A DNA stretch of 64,000 nucleotides from DATLGB01 sp964242305 (lineage in GTDB: Bacteria; Actinomycetota; Thermoleophilia; Solirubrobacterales; Solirubrobacteraceae): contig CAXTBB010000012.1 in NCBI GenBank assembly GCA_964242305.1, positions 1-64,000 on the forward strand, written 5' to 3'. Both the position numbers and the translations under genes were made by a program. The stretch's first letter is position 1. Each line of letters opens with the position of its first letter. The notes under the pieces are model-generated. The model saw only the letters and a list, made by a program, of their open reading frames with translations, was not told the DNA's origin and did not search any database. Shown one piece after another: positions 25,398-35,553 of this stretch.

Positions 25398-27581
25398 ATG
25401 CCCGAGACCGCCGCACTGGACGCTCTGCTCGAGGGGCTGAACGACCCGCAGCGGCAGGCGGTGGTGCACGTGGAAGGGCCGCTGCTGGTGCTCGCGGGGG
25501 CGGGGTCGGGGAAGACGCGCGTGCTGACGCACCGGATCGCGCACCTGGTCGGCACCGGGCACGCGAAGGCGTCCGAGATCCTGGCCATCACCTTCACCAA
25601 CAAGGCCGCGAACGAGATGCGCGAGCGGGTCGAGCTGCTGGTCGGCAACCGGGTCCGGGCGATGTGGGTGATGACCTTCCACTCCGCCTGCGCGCGGATC
25701 CTGCGGGCCGACGCGCACCGGCTCGGCTACACGCGGTCCTTCACGATCTACGACTCCGCCGACCAGCGCCGGCTGATCAAGCAGTGCCTGGACGAGCTCG
25801 ACATCGACTCCAAGCGCTTCACTCCGCGCGCGATGCAGGCGCAGATCTCCGACGCCAAGAACAAGTTGCGCGACGCCGAGGCCTACCGGCAGATCGTCGG
25901 CTCCTACTTCGAGCAGACGGTCGCCGACGTCTACGAGGAGTACGAGCGCCAGCTGCACCGCCGCAACGCGATGGACTTCGACGACCTGCTCGTCCGCGCG
26001 GTCAACGTCCTCGAGCTCTTCCAGGAGGTCCGCGACCGCTACCAGGCCGCCTTCCGCTACCTGCTCGTCGACGAGTACCAGGACACCAACCACGCCCAGT
26101 ACCGGCTGCTCCAGCTCCTCGCCGGCGAGCACCGCAACCTGATGGTGGTCGGCGATGACGATCAGAGCATCTACGGCTTCAGAGGCGCCGACATCCGCAA
26201 CATCCTCGACTTCGAGGACGACTACCCCGACGCGATGACCGTGCGGCTCGAGCAGAACTACCGCTCGACGCAGATGATCCTGGACGCGGCGAACGCGGTG
26301 ATCGAGAACAACCGCGGGCGGATGGGGAAGTCGCTGTGGACGGACGTGGGGGAGGGCGACCGCATCAAGATCCGCGAGTGCGACGACGAGCACGCGGAGG
26401 CGCGGTTCGTGGTGGCGGAGATCGAGCGGCTGGTCGACGAGGGCGTGAGCCGCAACGAGATCGCCGTCTTCTACCGGACCAACGCGCAGTCGCGGGTGCT
26501 GGAGGACATGCTCACGCGCGCGAGCGTCGGCTTCCAGGTCATCGGCGGCACGAAGTTCTACGAGCGCTCGGAGGTCAAGGACGCGCTCGCGTACCTGACC
26601 TTCCTGGTCAACCCGCAGGACGGCGGGGCGTTCAGCCGCATCGTGAACATGCCGCGGCGCGGGATCGGGCAGACGTCGCTCGGCCGGCTGCTGGGGTTCG
26701 CGAACACGACGGGGCAGACGCCGTGGGAGACGGCGGAGGTCCCGGAGTCGGTCCCCGGCCTGGGCAAGGCGGCGATCAAGGCCTTCGACCGCTTCATGTC
26801 GACGATGATCCGCCTGCGCGAGCGGCTCGAGGCCTCGCCGCCGGTCGAGTCCTTCCTGCGCGAGGTGCTGACGGAGTCGGGCTACCTGGACGCGCTGGAG
26901 GCAGAGCGGACGATCGAGGCGCAGGGCCGCATCGAGAACCTCGAGTCGCTGATGGTGGCCGCGGCGGAGTACGACGCCCGCGCGGAGGAGCCGAGCGTGG
27001 AGTCGTTCCTGCAGGAGCTCGCGCTGTACGCGCAGGCCGACGACCTCGCCGACGACGACGGCCTCGTCACCCTGATGACGATCCACAACGCGAAGGGCCT
27101 CGAGTACCCGATCGTCTTCATGATCGGCGTCGAGGACGGCGTCTTCCCGCACAGCCGCTCGATCGAGGAGGGCGACGTCGAGGAGGAGCGCCGCCTCGCC
27201 TACGTCGGCCTGACCCGGGCGATGCGCGACCTCTACATCACCTACGCGCGACGCCGGATGCAGTACGGCGGCGGCTCGATGCCGGCGATGCGCAGCCGCT
27301 TCCTCGACGAGATCCCGCGGGAGCTGACCGACGAGCCGGAGCGGGCGCAGAAGGTCGGGCTGGGCCGGCAGCGCGCCGTGACCAGCTGGGCCAGCGCGCA
27401 GATCTCCGAGCCGGAGAGCAGTGGCGCGGTGTTCCGGATGGGGGACGACGTCGTGCACGCCGCGTTCGGGGACGGCGTGGTCACCGGCGTCGACGCGGGC
27501 GGCGTCGTCGTGGTCCGCTTCGCCGGCGACGGGACGGAGCGCCGCCTGATGGCCGACTACGCCCCGATCCGGAAGCGATGA
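25398..27581 (+). CDS. pcrA: ATP-dependent DNA helicase PcrA/UvrD
   Basis: 727-residue superfamily 1A helicase acting in repair and replication-fork upkeep. Motifs in order: Q-motif LNDPQRQAV, Walker A LAGAGSGKTR, Ia AITFTNKAANEM, II LLVDEYQDTN, III VGDDDQSIYGFRGA, IV LEQNYRST, V VTLMTIHNAKGLEY and VI RRLAYVGLTRAM. The final 40 residues (VHAAFGDGVVTGVDAGGVVV) form the Tudor-like RNA-polymerase-binding tail of PcrA. ATG 25398 is preferred to GTG 25392. The stop overlaps folD (ATGA). PcrA and UvrD names are interchangeable here. Confidence 0.95.
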   Translation: MPETAALDALLEGLNDPQRQAVVHVEGPLLVLAGAGSGKTRVLTHRIAHLVGTGHAKASEILAITFTNKAANEMRERVELLVGNRVRAMWVMTFHSACARILRADAHRLGYTRSFTIYDSADQRRLIKQCLDELDIDSKRFTPRAMQAQISDAKNKLRDAEAYRQIVGSYFEQTVADVYEEYERQLHRRNAMDFDDLLVRAVNVLELFQEVRDRYQAAFRYLLVDEYQDTNHAQYRLLQLLAGEHRNLMVVGDDDQSIYGFRGADIRNILDFEDDYPDAMTVRLEQNYRSTQMILDAANAVIENNRGRMGKSLWTDVGEGDRIKIRECDDEHAEARFVVAEIERLVDEGVSRNEIAVFYRTNAQSRVLEDMLTRASVGFQVIGGTKFYERSEVKDALAYLTFLVNPQDGGAFSRIVNMPRRGIGQTSLGRLLGFANTTGQTPWETAEVPESVPGLGKAAIKAFDRFMSTMIRLRERLEASPPVESFLREVLTESGYLDALEAERTIEAQGRIENLESLMVAAAEYDARAEEPSVESFLQELALYAQADDLADDDGLVTLMTIHNAKGLEYPIVFMIGVEDGVFPHSRSIEEGDVEEERRLAYVGLTRAMRDLYITYARRRMQYGGGSMPAMRSRFLDEIPRELTDEPERAQKVGLGRQRAVTSWASAQISEPESSGAVFRMGDDVVHAAFGDGVVTGVDAGGVVVVRFAGDGTERRLMADYAPIRKR

Positions 27582-28411
27582 GCGCCGTCATCATCGACGG
27601 GAAGGCGATCGCGGCCGAGGTGCGGGCCGAGGTGACGGCCCAGGTCGCCGAGCTCGACCATCAGCCCGGCCTGGCGACGGTCCTGGTCGGCGACGACCCG
27701 GCGAGCGCCATCTACGTCGCCAACAAGCGCCGCCAGACCGCCGAGGCCGGGATGCGCTCGATCGACCGCACGCTTGGCGCCGACGCCACGCACGAGCAGG
27801 TCGAGCGCGTCATCCGCGAGCTCAACGACGACCCGGAGTGCTCGGGCATCCTGCTCCAGCTGCCGACCCCGCGGCAGGTGGACGGCCCCGCGCTGACCAC
27901 CCTGATCGACCCGCGCAAGGACGTCGACGGCCTCACTCCGATCAGCGCCGGCCTGCTCGTGCAGGGCAAGCCGGGCCTGCGGCCGTGCACGCCGTCGGGC
28001 TGCATGGAGCTGCTGCGCCGCCACGACGTCGCGCTCGAGGGTGCGGTGGCGGTCGTGCTCGGCCGGTCCGATCTCGTCGGCAAGCCGATCGCCCAGCTGC
28101 TGCTGGCCGCCAACGCCACCGTCACCGTCTGCCACAGCCGCACGCGCGACCTCCCCGAGGTCTGCGCCCGCGCCGACGTCCTGATCGCCGCGGTGGGCCG
28201 CCCCGAGATGGTCCGCGGCGACTGGATCAAGCCCGGCGCGGCGGTCGTCGACGTCGGCATCAATCGCACCGACGACGGGCTCAGAGGGGACGTCGCGTTC
28301 GCGGAGGCGGTCGAGCGGGCAGGTTGGATCACGCCCGTGCCCGGTGGCGTCGGCCCCATGACGATCGCGATGCTCCTGCGCAACACCCTCGAAGCGGCCA
28401 GACTCCAGTGA
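27578..28411 (+). CDS. folD: Bifunctional methylenetetrahydrofolate dehydrogenase/cyclohydrolase
   Basis: 277-residue enzyme interconverting 5,10-methylene-THF and 10-formyl-THF with NADP. The catalytic Tyr/Lys are in SAIYVANKRR. GILLQLPTPRQVD, KDVDGLTPISAG and CTPSGCMELLRR are family signatures. The NADP-binding region is VVLGRSDLVGKPIAQLLL, and the C-terminus has TPVPGGVGPMTIAMLLRNT. Length is normal. It overlaps pcrA (ATGA) and the following oxidoreductase (GTGA), so it sits inside a co-translated run. Confidence 0.96.
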   Translation: MSAVIIDGKAIAAEVRAEVTAQVAELDHQPGLATVLVGDDPASAIYVANKRRQTAEAGMRSIDRTLGADATHEQVERVIRELNDDPECSGILLQLPTPRQVDGPALTTLIDPRKDVDGLTPISAGLLVQGKPGLRPCTPSGCMELLRRHDVALEGAVAVVLGRSDLVGKPIAQLLLAANATVTVCHSRTRDLPEVCARADVLIAAVGRPEMVRGDWIKPGAAVVDVGINRTDDGLRGDVAFAEAVERAGWITPVPGGVGPMTIAMLLRNTLEAARLQ

Positions 28412-29241
28412 AGCTCGCGCTCATGATCGAAGGCCAGGAGGGCGTCTCCTGGGCCGACTGGCAGCGGCTCGCCGGCCTCGCCGAAGACGGCGGCTTCGAC
28501 GCGCTCATGCGCTCAGACCACTACCTGTCGGTGGCGGGCAAGAGCGAGCGCGGCGCGCTGGACGCCTGGGGGACGATCTGCGCCCTCGGCCCGCTGACCG
28601 AGCGCATCCGCCTCGGCACGCTCGTCTCGCCGGTCACCTTCCGCCCGGCCGCCGTCCTGGCCAAGCTCGCCCTCACCGCCGACCAGACCTCCGACGGCCG
28701 CGTCGACCTCGGCATGGGGACCGGCTGGCACCAGGCCGAGCACGACGCCTACGGACTCACCCTCCCGCCGATGGCCGAGCGCTTCGAGCCGCTCGAGCGC
28801 CAGGTCGCCGACGTCACGCGCTTCTGGGCCGAGCACGAACCCAAGCCGACCGGCCTGCGCATCATCCTCGGCGGCCAGGCCAAGCGCCGCGCCGCCGGGC
28901 TCGCGGCGGCGCACGCCGCGGAGTACAACGTCCTCTTCAGCACCCCCGAGCAGGTGCGCGCCGCCCGCGCGCGCATCGCCCCGCACGTCGGACTGAGCAT
29001 GATGACCGGCGTGATCGTCGGGACCACGCCGCAGCAGGTCGACGAGCGCCGCGCGAAGATCAAGGACTTCATGGGCGACGCGGGGAACGACACCTGGCTG
29101 GTCGGCTCGCCGGCCGAGGTCGTCACCCAGATCAAGGCGCTCGCGGAGGCCGGGCTGGACCGCATCATGCTCCAGCACCATCTGTTCGGCGATGATGACG
29201 CGGTGAAGCTGATCGCCGACGACGTACTCCCGGCCCTGTGA
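28408..29241 (+). CDS. LLM-class (F420- or FMN-dependent) oxidoreductase
   Basis: 277-residue luciferase-like TIM-barrel protein. MKLALMIEGQEGVSWADWQRLA, ALMRSDHYLSV, IRLGTLVSPVTFRPAAVLAK and RVDLGMGTGWHQAEHDAYGL are family hallmarks. Actinobacterial members mostly use coenzyme F420, which I infer rather than see. GTG start overlaps the folD stop (GTGA) and its own stop overlaps the next gene (GTGA). Substrate unknown. Confidence 0.87.
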   Translation: MKLALMIEGQEGVSWADWQRLAGLAEDGGFDALMRSDHYLSVAGKSERGALDAWGTICALGPLTERIRLGTLVSPVTFRPAAVLAKLALTADQTSDGRVDLGMGTGWHQAEHDAYGLTLPPMAERFEPLERQVADVTRFWAEHEPKPTGLRIILGGQAKRRAAGLAAAHAAEYNVLFSTPEQVRAARARIAPHVGLSMMTGVIVGTTPQQVDERRAKIKDFMGDAGNDTWLVGSPAEVVTQIKALAEAGLDRIMLQHHLFGDDDAVKLIADDVLPAL

Positions 29242-29684
29242 GGCGCCTGCGGCCTCCCGACTACGTCGTCGGCGTCGGCGGCGTTGTCCTCTTCTGCAGC
29301 CTGTTCGCGCCCTGGACCCAGCTCACGGACGGCACCGAGGACGGCTGGCGCTCGCTGGCGCTCCTCGACGTCTGGCTGCTGATCGTGGCCGGGCTGGCGG
29401 TCACCGTGACCGTCGTGACCGCCTTAAGCGACGACCCCGCCCCGGCGATCAAGACGGACGTGCTGGTGAGCTGGGTCCTGCTCGTCACCGTGGTGAGAGT
29501 CCTGATCAAGGCGCTTGGCGGGGTCGAGTGGGGCGGCGTCCTCGCCGCCGTGACGACCATTGTCACCTTCGCGGGCTGCTGGTGGGCGATGCGCCTGGAG
29601 GCCGCGCCGGGGCTGCGGACGCCCCCCGAGGTTCGAGCCATGCCCGTCCCGCCGGAGACGGACCCGACGCACCCGGCCACCTAG
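29238..29684 (+). CDS. Hypothetical four-TM membrane protein
   Basis: 148-residue protein with four predicted TM segments at about residues 10-27, 42-62, 74-92 and 100-118, ending in a Pro-rich polar tail (PVPPETDPTHPAT). GTG start overlaps the LLM oxidoreductase stop. The stop is 10 nt before gatC and a TAGGCT hexamer overlaps the stop codon, so the next operon may start there. No family or function is recognised. Confidence 0.72.
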   Translation: MRRLRPPDYVVGVGGVVLFCSLFAPWTQLTDGTEDGWRSLALLDVWLLIVAGLAVTVTVVTALSDDPAPAIKTDVLVSWVLLVTVVRVLIKALGGVEWGGVLAAVTTIVTFAGCWWAMRLEAAPGLRTPPEVRAMPVPPETDPTHPAT

Positions 29685-29687
29685 GCT
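29682..29687 (+). promoter_or_regulatory. Candidate -10 hexamer TAGGCT before gatC
   Basis: TAGGCT overlaps the stop codon of the upstream gene and ends 7 nt before GTG 29695. Confidence 0.4.
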
Positions 29688-29694
29688 CCCGCGA

Positions 29695-29997
29695 GTGCTG
29701 AGCCGCGACCAAGTGCGCCACGTGGCGCGCCTCGCCCGCCTGGACCTGACCGACGAGGAACTCGACCGCCACGCCGGCGAGCTGTCCAATGTCGTCGACT
29801 GGATCGACAAGATCTCCGAGTTGGGGGACCTCGCCGACGTCCCGCCGACCTCGCACCCGGTCCCGCTCTCCAATGTCCTGCGCGCCGACGAGCCGCGCGA
29901 GAGCCTGCCGGTCGAGGCCGCCCTCGCCGCCGCGCCGGACGCGAGCCCGACCGGCTTCCGCGTCCCGAGCCCGACGGCCGGGAGTGACGCCGAGTGA
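29695..29997 (+). CDS. gatC: Glu/Asp-tRNA amidotransferase subunit C
   Basis: 100-residue small subunit of GatCAB, which wraps GatA and GatB together. It has the typical LSRDQVRHVARLARLDLTDE start and DVPPTSHPVPLSNVLRADEP belt region. GTG start is supported by an upstream TAGGCT hexamer. Its stop overlaps the gatA GTG start (GTGA). Confidence 0.94.
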   Translation: MLSRDQVRHVARLARLDLTDEELDRHAGELSNVVDWIDKISELGDLADVPPTSHPVPLSNVLRADEPRESLPVEAALAAAPDASPTGFRVPSPTAGSDAE

Positions 29998-31395
29998 TCG
30001 ACCTCACCGCCGCTGACGCCGCGGCCCGGATCCGGTCCGGCGACCTCGACGCGACGGAGCTGTGGAACGCCTACCGCGAGCGGGCGGTGGCCGATGACCT
30101 CAACTGCTTCACCTGGGTCTCCGACTCGGAGGACCCCGAGATCGTCGACACCGACGGCCCCCTCGGCGGCGTCCCCGTCGGCGTCAAGGACCTGTTCTGC
30201 ACGCAGGGCATCCCGAGCCAGGCCGGCTCGAAGATCCTCGCGGGCTACTCGCCGCCGTACACCGCCACCGCGGTCCACAACCTGCGCGAGGCCGGCGCGC
30301 CCGTCGTCGCCAAGACCAACCAGGACGAGTTCGCGATGGGCTCCTCCACCGAGAACTCCGCCTACGGCCCGACGCTCAATCCGTGGGACCGCAGCCGCGT
30401 CCCCGGCGGCTCCAGCGGCGGCAGCGCGGCCGCCGTCGCCGCCGGGCTGGTTCCCTGGGCGATCGGGACGGACACCGGCGGCTCCATCCGCCAGCCCGCG
30501 GCGCTGTGCGGGATCGTCGGCCTCAAGCCGACCTACGGGGCGATCAGCCGCTACGGGATGATCGCGTTCGCGTCGAGCCTCGACCAGGCCGGCCCGTTCA
30601 CGCGCGACACCACCGACGCCGCGCTGCTGCTGGCCGCGATGCAGGGCGCCGACCCCTTCGACTCCACCTGCGTCGGCCTGCCTGACGACATCGTCCTGCC
30701 CACCGCCACCGACCTGACCGGTGTGCGCATCGGCGTCCCCGACGAGCTGACCGGGGAGGGCATCGAGCCGGGCGTCCAGCGCCTGTTCGAGGAGACGCTC
30801 GACCGCGCGCGTGAGCTCGGCGCCACCGTCGAGCCGTGCACGCTCCCGCACGCGCCGCACGCGCTGGCCGCCTACTACCTGATCGCGCCCGCCGAGTGCT
30901 CGAGCAACCTGGCCCGCTACGACGGCGTTCGCTACGGCACGCGCGCGGACGCCGACGACCTCCTCTCCATGTACACGCATACGCGCGCGCAGGGCTTCGG
31001 CGCCGAGGTCAAGCGCCGCATCCTGATCGGCACCTACGCGCTGTCGAGCGGATACTACGACGCCTACTACGGCAAGGCCCAGAAGGTCCGCACGCTGATC
31101 TCGCGCGACTTCGACACGGTGTTCGGCGCCTTCGACTTCATCGCCACGCCGACCGCGCCCGGCGTCGCCTTCGAGCTGGGGGCCAAGACCGCCGACCCGC
31201 TGTCGATGTACCTCAACGACTACTGCACGGTGCCGATGAGCCTGGCCGGCATCCCCGGCATCTCCATCCCCAACGGGCTCGTCGACGGGTTGCCGTCCGG
31301 CTTCCAGCTGGCCGGCCCGGCGTTCAGCGAGACGCGCCTGCTCGACGCCGCGCACGCGCTCGAGCGGTCCCTGAACTTCGACGGAAGCGCCGCGC

Positions 31396-31403
<8 letters not shown>
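29994..31403 (+). CDS. gatA: Glu/Asp-tRNA amidotransferase subunit A
   Basis: 469-residue amidase subunit releasing ammonia from glutamine for transamidation of Glu-tRNA(Gln). The Ser-cisSer-Lys triad is intact: K65 in VGVKDLFC, S140 in GGSSGGSAAAV and nucleophile S164 in GTDTGGSIRQPA. GTG start overlaps gatC; the end overlaps gatB by 8 nt. Together with gltX in this window it supports the indirect pathway to Gln-tRNA. Confidence 0.97.
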
Positions 31404-32774
<1,371 letters not shown>

Positions 32775-32775
<1 letters not shown>

Positions 32776-32791
32776 GATCCCAGAGGGATCC
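32775..32791. terminator. Short hairpin after gatB
   Basis: GGATCCC and GGGATCC (7-bp stem) flank a 3-nt loop, beginning on the last base of the gatB stop codon. It is a possible weak terminator or processing site; there is no T-run directly after it. Confidence 0.35.
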
Positions 32792-32810
32792 GAACACGTG
32801 GAGGTCGCTT

Positions 32811-32816
32811 TATCAT
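32811..32816 (+). promoter_or_regulatory. Candidate -10 hexamer TATCAT
   Basis: TATCAT (preceded by TT) ends 6 nt before ATG 32823 in a short AT-richer patch after gatB. This is one of the best -10 matches in the window and implies a leaderless or near-leaderless mRNA. Confidence 0.5.
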
Positions 32817-32822
32817 CGTGGT

Positions 32823-33038
32823 ATGGGCAAGCTCATCCGCATGGACAAGACCGGCCATACGACGCTCGCCGAGTTCACGGCCGAAGACGCCGACGACGCG
32901 GTCACGGCGTTCCGGGAGCAGCTGGACGCCGGCTACTACGCGGTCGTCACCCGCGGCGAGGGCCACGCCGAGCAGGTCCGCGAGCTGCCGCTGGACGCCG
33001 ACCTGGTGATCCTGCGCCGCCCCATCGCGGGTGGCTGA
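32823..33038 (+). CDS. Small conserved-looking protein (71 aa)
   Basis: 71-residue soluble protein beginning MGKLIRMDKTGHTTLAEFTA and ending LDADLVILRRPIAGG. The middle (DADDAVTAFREQLDAGYYAVVTRG) suggests a small alpha/beta fold. I recognise no named family. It has its own candidate promoter 6 nt upstream and overlaps the next gene by 8 nt, so the two probably form a small operon. The intact frame and balanced composition support coding. Confidence 0.65.
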   Translation: MGKLIRMDKTGHTTLAEFTAEDADDAVTAFREQLDAGYYAVVTRGEGHAEQVRELPLDADLVILRRPIAGG

Positions 33039-33675
33039 CCCGCAGGTCCTCAACGAGACCGCGGGCGTCTACTGGCGGCCGCGGGTCGACGCGCAGCGGC
33101 TGAGGACGGCCGGCCGGATCTGGACGGCGACGACGGTCGCCCACACGATCCCCTGGCTGCTGATGGCGGGCCTGCTGCTGTACCTGAACCCGATCAGCGC
33201 GCCGCTGGCGGTCATCCTGATCGCCCACGCGTGGATCATCCCCGAGCTCTACGCCAAGCGCGGCGCGAACGTCCTGCGCCCCGCCCGCCGCCAGGGCGAG
33301 GCGTCCGAGTCGACCGCGCTCGGGCTGCTCGGCGACCTGGTCGGCCACGAGGCGCGCGACCTGCACGCGCAGACCGGGCTCATTCTCGAGCGGGGACGGT
33401 TCGGCCCGTGGCTGGTCGGCGAGCAGGGCGCCGTCCTCTTCACCGACGGCGGCCGGCGCGTCCACTGCTACTGCGTCCGCGTCGAGGATCCCGACCTGCC
33501 CAGCGCGGACCGCATCGCGCACCTGCTGCTCGCGCTGCGGGAGGACGAGGCGGGGTTCGCCACCGTCGCCAATCGAGCGTTCTCCGGTGCACCGTGGCGG
33601 CTGCGGCGGCGCCTGGCTCCCCGCGCGCGGCCCGCCGTGGCCCGCGCCGCCCGGGCCAGCGGCGTGGACGAATAA
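33031..33675 (+). CDS. Hypothetical protein with two N-terminal TM segments
   Basis: 214-residue protein, GTG start inside the preceding gene. Two hydrophobic segments at about residues 35-52 and 57-72 (LLMAGLLLYLNPISAPLAVI) are followed by about 140 cytoplasmic residues with a beta-rich part (GLILERGRFGPWLVGEQGAV, RRVHCYCVRVEDPDL) and a basic C-terminus (RRRLAPRARPAV). No family is recognised. The short upstream partner gene is probably co-translated. Confidence 0.7.
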   Translation: MADPQVLNETAGVYWRPRVDAQRLRTAGRIWTATTVAHTIPWLLMAGLLLYLNPISAPLAVILIAHAWIIPELYAKRGANVLRPARRQGEASESTALGLLGDLVGHEARDLHAQTGLILERGRFGPWLVGEQGAVLFTDGGRRVHCYCVRVEDPDLPSADRIAHLLLALREDEAGFATVANRAFSGAPWRLRRRLAPRARPAVARAARASGVDE

Positions 33676-33735
33676 GCCTGCATCTTTCACCAAATGGCCA
33701 TATGTGCCGTTCAGCTTGGAGTGCACAATGGTCGT

Positions 33736-33915
33736 ATGAACATGACAAAGACGACCGCAGTCGCCCTGGCATCCGGCCGGGGAACCGTGACGCGGCTGAG
33801 CGCGGCCCGGCGCTCCCCCAACCGCCGCACCGACGTCCGCCGCGCGCAGGACGCCCGCCGCTCCCTGCGGCCCCGCGAGGAGCGCTTCGCGCACCTCAAG
33901 CGCATGTACGACTGA
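33736..33915 (+). CDS. Small highly basic protein (59 aa)
   Basis: 59-residue protein with about 14 Arg/Lys and few hydrophobic residues in its second half (RRSPNRRTDVRRAQDARRSL). It ends in EERFAHLKRMYD. CACAAT, a weak -10-like hexamer, ends 6 nt before the ATG. Composition suggests nucleic-acid binding or an intrinsically disordered peptide; no family is recognised. The start could also be the in-frame ATG at 33694, giving 73 residues. Confidence 0.45.
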   Translation: MNMTKTTAVALASGRGTVTRLSAARRSPNRRTDVRRAQDARRSLRPREERFAHLKRMYD

Positions 33916-33929
33916 CTGCTCGTCCCCCG

Positions 33930-33935
33930 TACCCT
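33930..33935 (+). promoter_or_regulatory. Candidate -10 hexamer TACCCT
   Basis: TACCCT ends 7 nt before GTG 33943. Confidence 0.35.
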
Positions 33936-33942
33936 CGGGGGA

Positions 33943-34251
33943 GTGGAGTACCTGATCATCTGCTCGATCTCCGGCGTCTGGGCGGGGTACGTGGGCAAGT
34001 CGAAGGGGTCGTCGGCCGTCATCTGGTTCATGATCGGCGCGGTGGTCCCCTTCCTGGGTGTCCTCATCGCCGTGCTGTACCGGCGCGAGGACGACGAGGT
34101 GCGCCGCCAGTGCCCGCGGTGCGGCAACGTCGTTCCCCTCTACGACCAGGTCTGCACGCGCTGCGGCCTGGACCTCGACTTCCCCGAGGTGGCGATCGAG
34201 CCGGAAGGGGTGGCGAGAGCCGCGAAGGACGGCGGCGGCCGGACCGCGTAA
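33943..34251 (+). CDS. Membrane-anchored zinc-ribbon protein
   Basis: 102-residue protein, GTG start. Two hydrophobic stretches (MEYLIICSISGVWAGYVG and VIWFMIGAVVPFLGVLIAVL) are followed by a cytoplasmic zinc ribbon with paired CxxC knuckles, QCPRCGN and VCTRCGLD, spaced 15 residues apart. Such short TM-plus-ribbon proteins are common in actinobacteria and mostly uncharacterised. It converges on a small membrane gene 27 nt away. Metal binding is a safe inference; function is not. Confidence 0.78.
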   Translation: MEYLIICSISGVWAGYVGKSKGSSAVIWFMIGAVVPFLGVLIAVLYRREDDEVRRQCPRCGNVVPLYDQVCTRCGLDLDFPEVAIEPEGVARAAKDGGGRTA

Positions 34252-34278
34252 CAGCGGTTCTCGCCGGACCCCAAGGCG

Positions 34279-34566
34279 TTAGGTGCGAGCCAGCAGGGCT
34301 GACGCCGCGAACACTGCGGCGGCGCTCACGAAGACCGCCGGCCACGCGCCGATCGCGTGCCCGAGCGGGTGGGAGGCGACGAACAGCGCCAGCGCGATGG
34401 CCAGCAGCGCCCCGGTCCGGCCGCGGCCGGCGATCGGGAGCGCCATGCGCGCGCACACCGCCCCGCCGGCGAGCAGGACGAGCCCGCCGAGGGCGCGCAC
34501 GTCCGTGACCTCGGCGACCCCGAAGCCGGCCACGAACGTGGCCGCGGCGACCAGGCCGACGCGCAC
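34279..34566 (-). CDS. Hypothetical small membrane protein
   Basis: About 95 residues, nearly all hydrophobic, forming four TM segments (GLVAAATFVAGFGVAEVT, LGGLVLLAGGAVCA, ALLAIALALFVASH, AVFVSAAAVFAASALLA). GTG 34566 is taken as the start. An in-frame CTG at 34602 overlapping the DUF2294 stop is an alternative that would couple the two genes. No family is recognised. Confidence 0.55.
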   Translation of the reverse strand: MRVGLVAAATFVAGFGVAEVTDVRALGGLVLLAGGAVCARMALPIAGRGRTGALLAIALALFVASHPLGHAIGAWPAVFVSAAAVFAASALLART

Positions 34567-34598
34567 GCCGTCGAGCTCCGCGGCCTGCTGGTGCGCGA

Positions 34599-34943
34599 TC
34601 AGAGCGGGCGGTCCAGCATGAAGATCTCGAACGACCGCGGCGGGTCGAACACGATCTGCGAGTGGTAGGTGAGCACGCGGCGCTCGGTGATGCGCTCGAC
34701 GGCCGAGCAGAACTCCGCCTCGACGACGCGCTGGAAGCGCAGCCGGTAGTCGCGGACGAGCATCTCCTCGCCCGCCTCCAGGAGGGTCTCCTCGTTGCGG
34801 GTCAGGCCGCCCTCGAGCACGGTGAGGACGTACTCGTCGTTGATGAAGCTCTTGGCCGCGGTGGGGCCCTTCCCGTAATGCTCTTTCATGAGCGCCACGA
34901 GCGTGTTGGACAGCGCCGCTCTGATCTCGCCGTGTTCGGACAC
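34599..34943 (-). CDS. DUF2294-family protein
   Basis: 114-residue soluble protein matching the DUF2294 pattern: an N-terminal helix (EIRAALSNTLVALMKEHYGKGPTAAK is its core), then DEYVLTVLEGGLTRNEETLL and a C-terminal ERRVLTYHSQIVFDP strand. The biochemical role of this family is not established to my knowledge. GTG start; on its strand TTTAAT ends 8 nt upstream. Divergent from a small TM protein over a very short gap. Confidence 0.75.
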   Translation of the reverse strand: MSEHGEIRAALSNTLVALMKEHYGKGPTAAKSFINDEYVLTVLEGGLTRNEETLLEAGEEMLVRDYRLRFQRVVEAEFCSAVERITERRVLTYHSQIVFDPPRSFEIFMLDRPL

Positions 34944-34951
34944 CGCGGGCC

Positions 34952-34957
34952 ATTAAA
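34952..34957 (-). promoter_or_regulatory. Candidate -10 hexamer TTTAAT before the DUF2294 gene
   Basis: Read on the minus strand, TTTAAT (one base from TATAAT) ends 8 nt before GTG 34943. This AT patch stands out in its GC-rich surroundings. Confidence 0.45.
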
Positions 34958-34978
34958 GTGGGACAGGTGAGACAACGA

Positions 34979-35155
34979 ATGGAAGGGCTCGGGCGACGTC
35001 TGCTCGCTTACATCCTGATCCTGATCGCGGTGGTCCTGATCCTGTACTTCGTGGTCAAGGTCGTCACCGGCTTCATCCACACCCTGATCCTGATCGCGCT
35101 GCTCGTGTTCGCGCTCTACGCGCTCAGCTGGGGGATGCGCAACAAGCGCGCTTAG
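34979..35155 (+). CDS. Small membrane protein (58 aa)
   Basis: 58 residues from ATG 34979 (in-frame GTGs at 34967 and 34958 would add 4 or 7). Two TM segments are almost continuous: LAYILILIAVVLILYFVVKV and HTLILIALLVFALYALSW, with a short polar break and a basic end (MRNKRA). It converges on the next gene with a 4-nt overlap of stop codons. Function unknown. Confidence 0.65.
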   Translation: MEGLGRRLLAYILILIAVVLILYFVVKVVTGFIHTLILIALLVFALYALSWGMRNKRA

Positions 35156-35553
35156 TGCGCGCCCATGCCGCTGGCGACCACGCACAGCAGCGAAGCGGCG
35201 AAGACCAGCCCCGCCGGCTGCGCCCGGCGGCCGAGGACGAGCAGCGCGCACAACGACAGCTCGGCGCCGACCGTGAGCAGGTCGAGCACGCCGACGGGCT
35301 CGACCGGCAGCCCCGGCAGTCCGGTGGTCCGCGAGACCGCCCACGCCGCCACGAAGGCCAGGTTGGCCACCAACCCCCAGCGAGGGGGCGCACCGTTGAG
35401 TACGGCGATCGCCCAGCCCGTCTGCAGCGCGGCGGAGGCGGCGAACCCCGCCCCCAGCCACCACGCCTGGGCGAAATGACCCGGCGCCAGCCAGGCGTGG
35501 ACGGTCGCCGCCAGCAGCGACAAGGCGACCAGGACGTCGCGCTCGGAGCTCAT
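35152..35553 (-). CDS. Hypothetical multi-TM protein, third gene of sensor operon
   Basis: 133-residue protein with about four to five TM segments (VALSLLAATVHAWLAPG, WWLGAGFAASAALQTGWAIA, NLAFVAAWAVSRTTG, LLTVGAELSLCALLVLG, LVFAASLLCVVASG). ATG overlaps the stop of the hybrid kinase (ATGA), so it is translated with it and may be an accessory membrane subunit of that signalling unit. No family is recognised. Confidence 0.68.
   Translation of the reverse strand: MSSERDVLVALSLLAATVHAWLAPGHFAQAWWLGAGFAASAALQTGWAIAVLNGAPPRWGLVANLAFVAAWAVSRTTGLPGLPVEPVGVLDLLTVGAELSLCALLVLGRRAQPAGLVFAASLLCVVASGMGAH

Noticed and set aside
26336..27580. Plus-strand frame overlapping pcrA that leads into folD.
   Set aside because: Peptide is Arg/Gly-rich and motif-free; pcrA has all helicase motifs in its own frame, and folD starts at ATG 27578.
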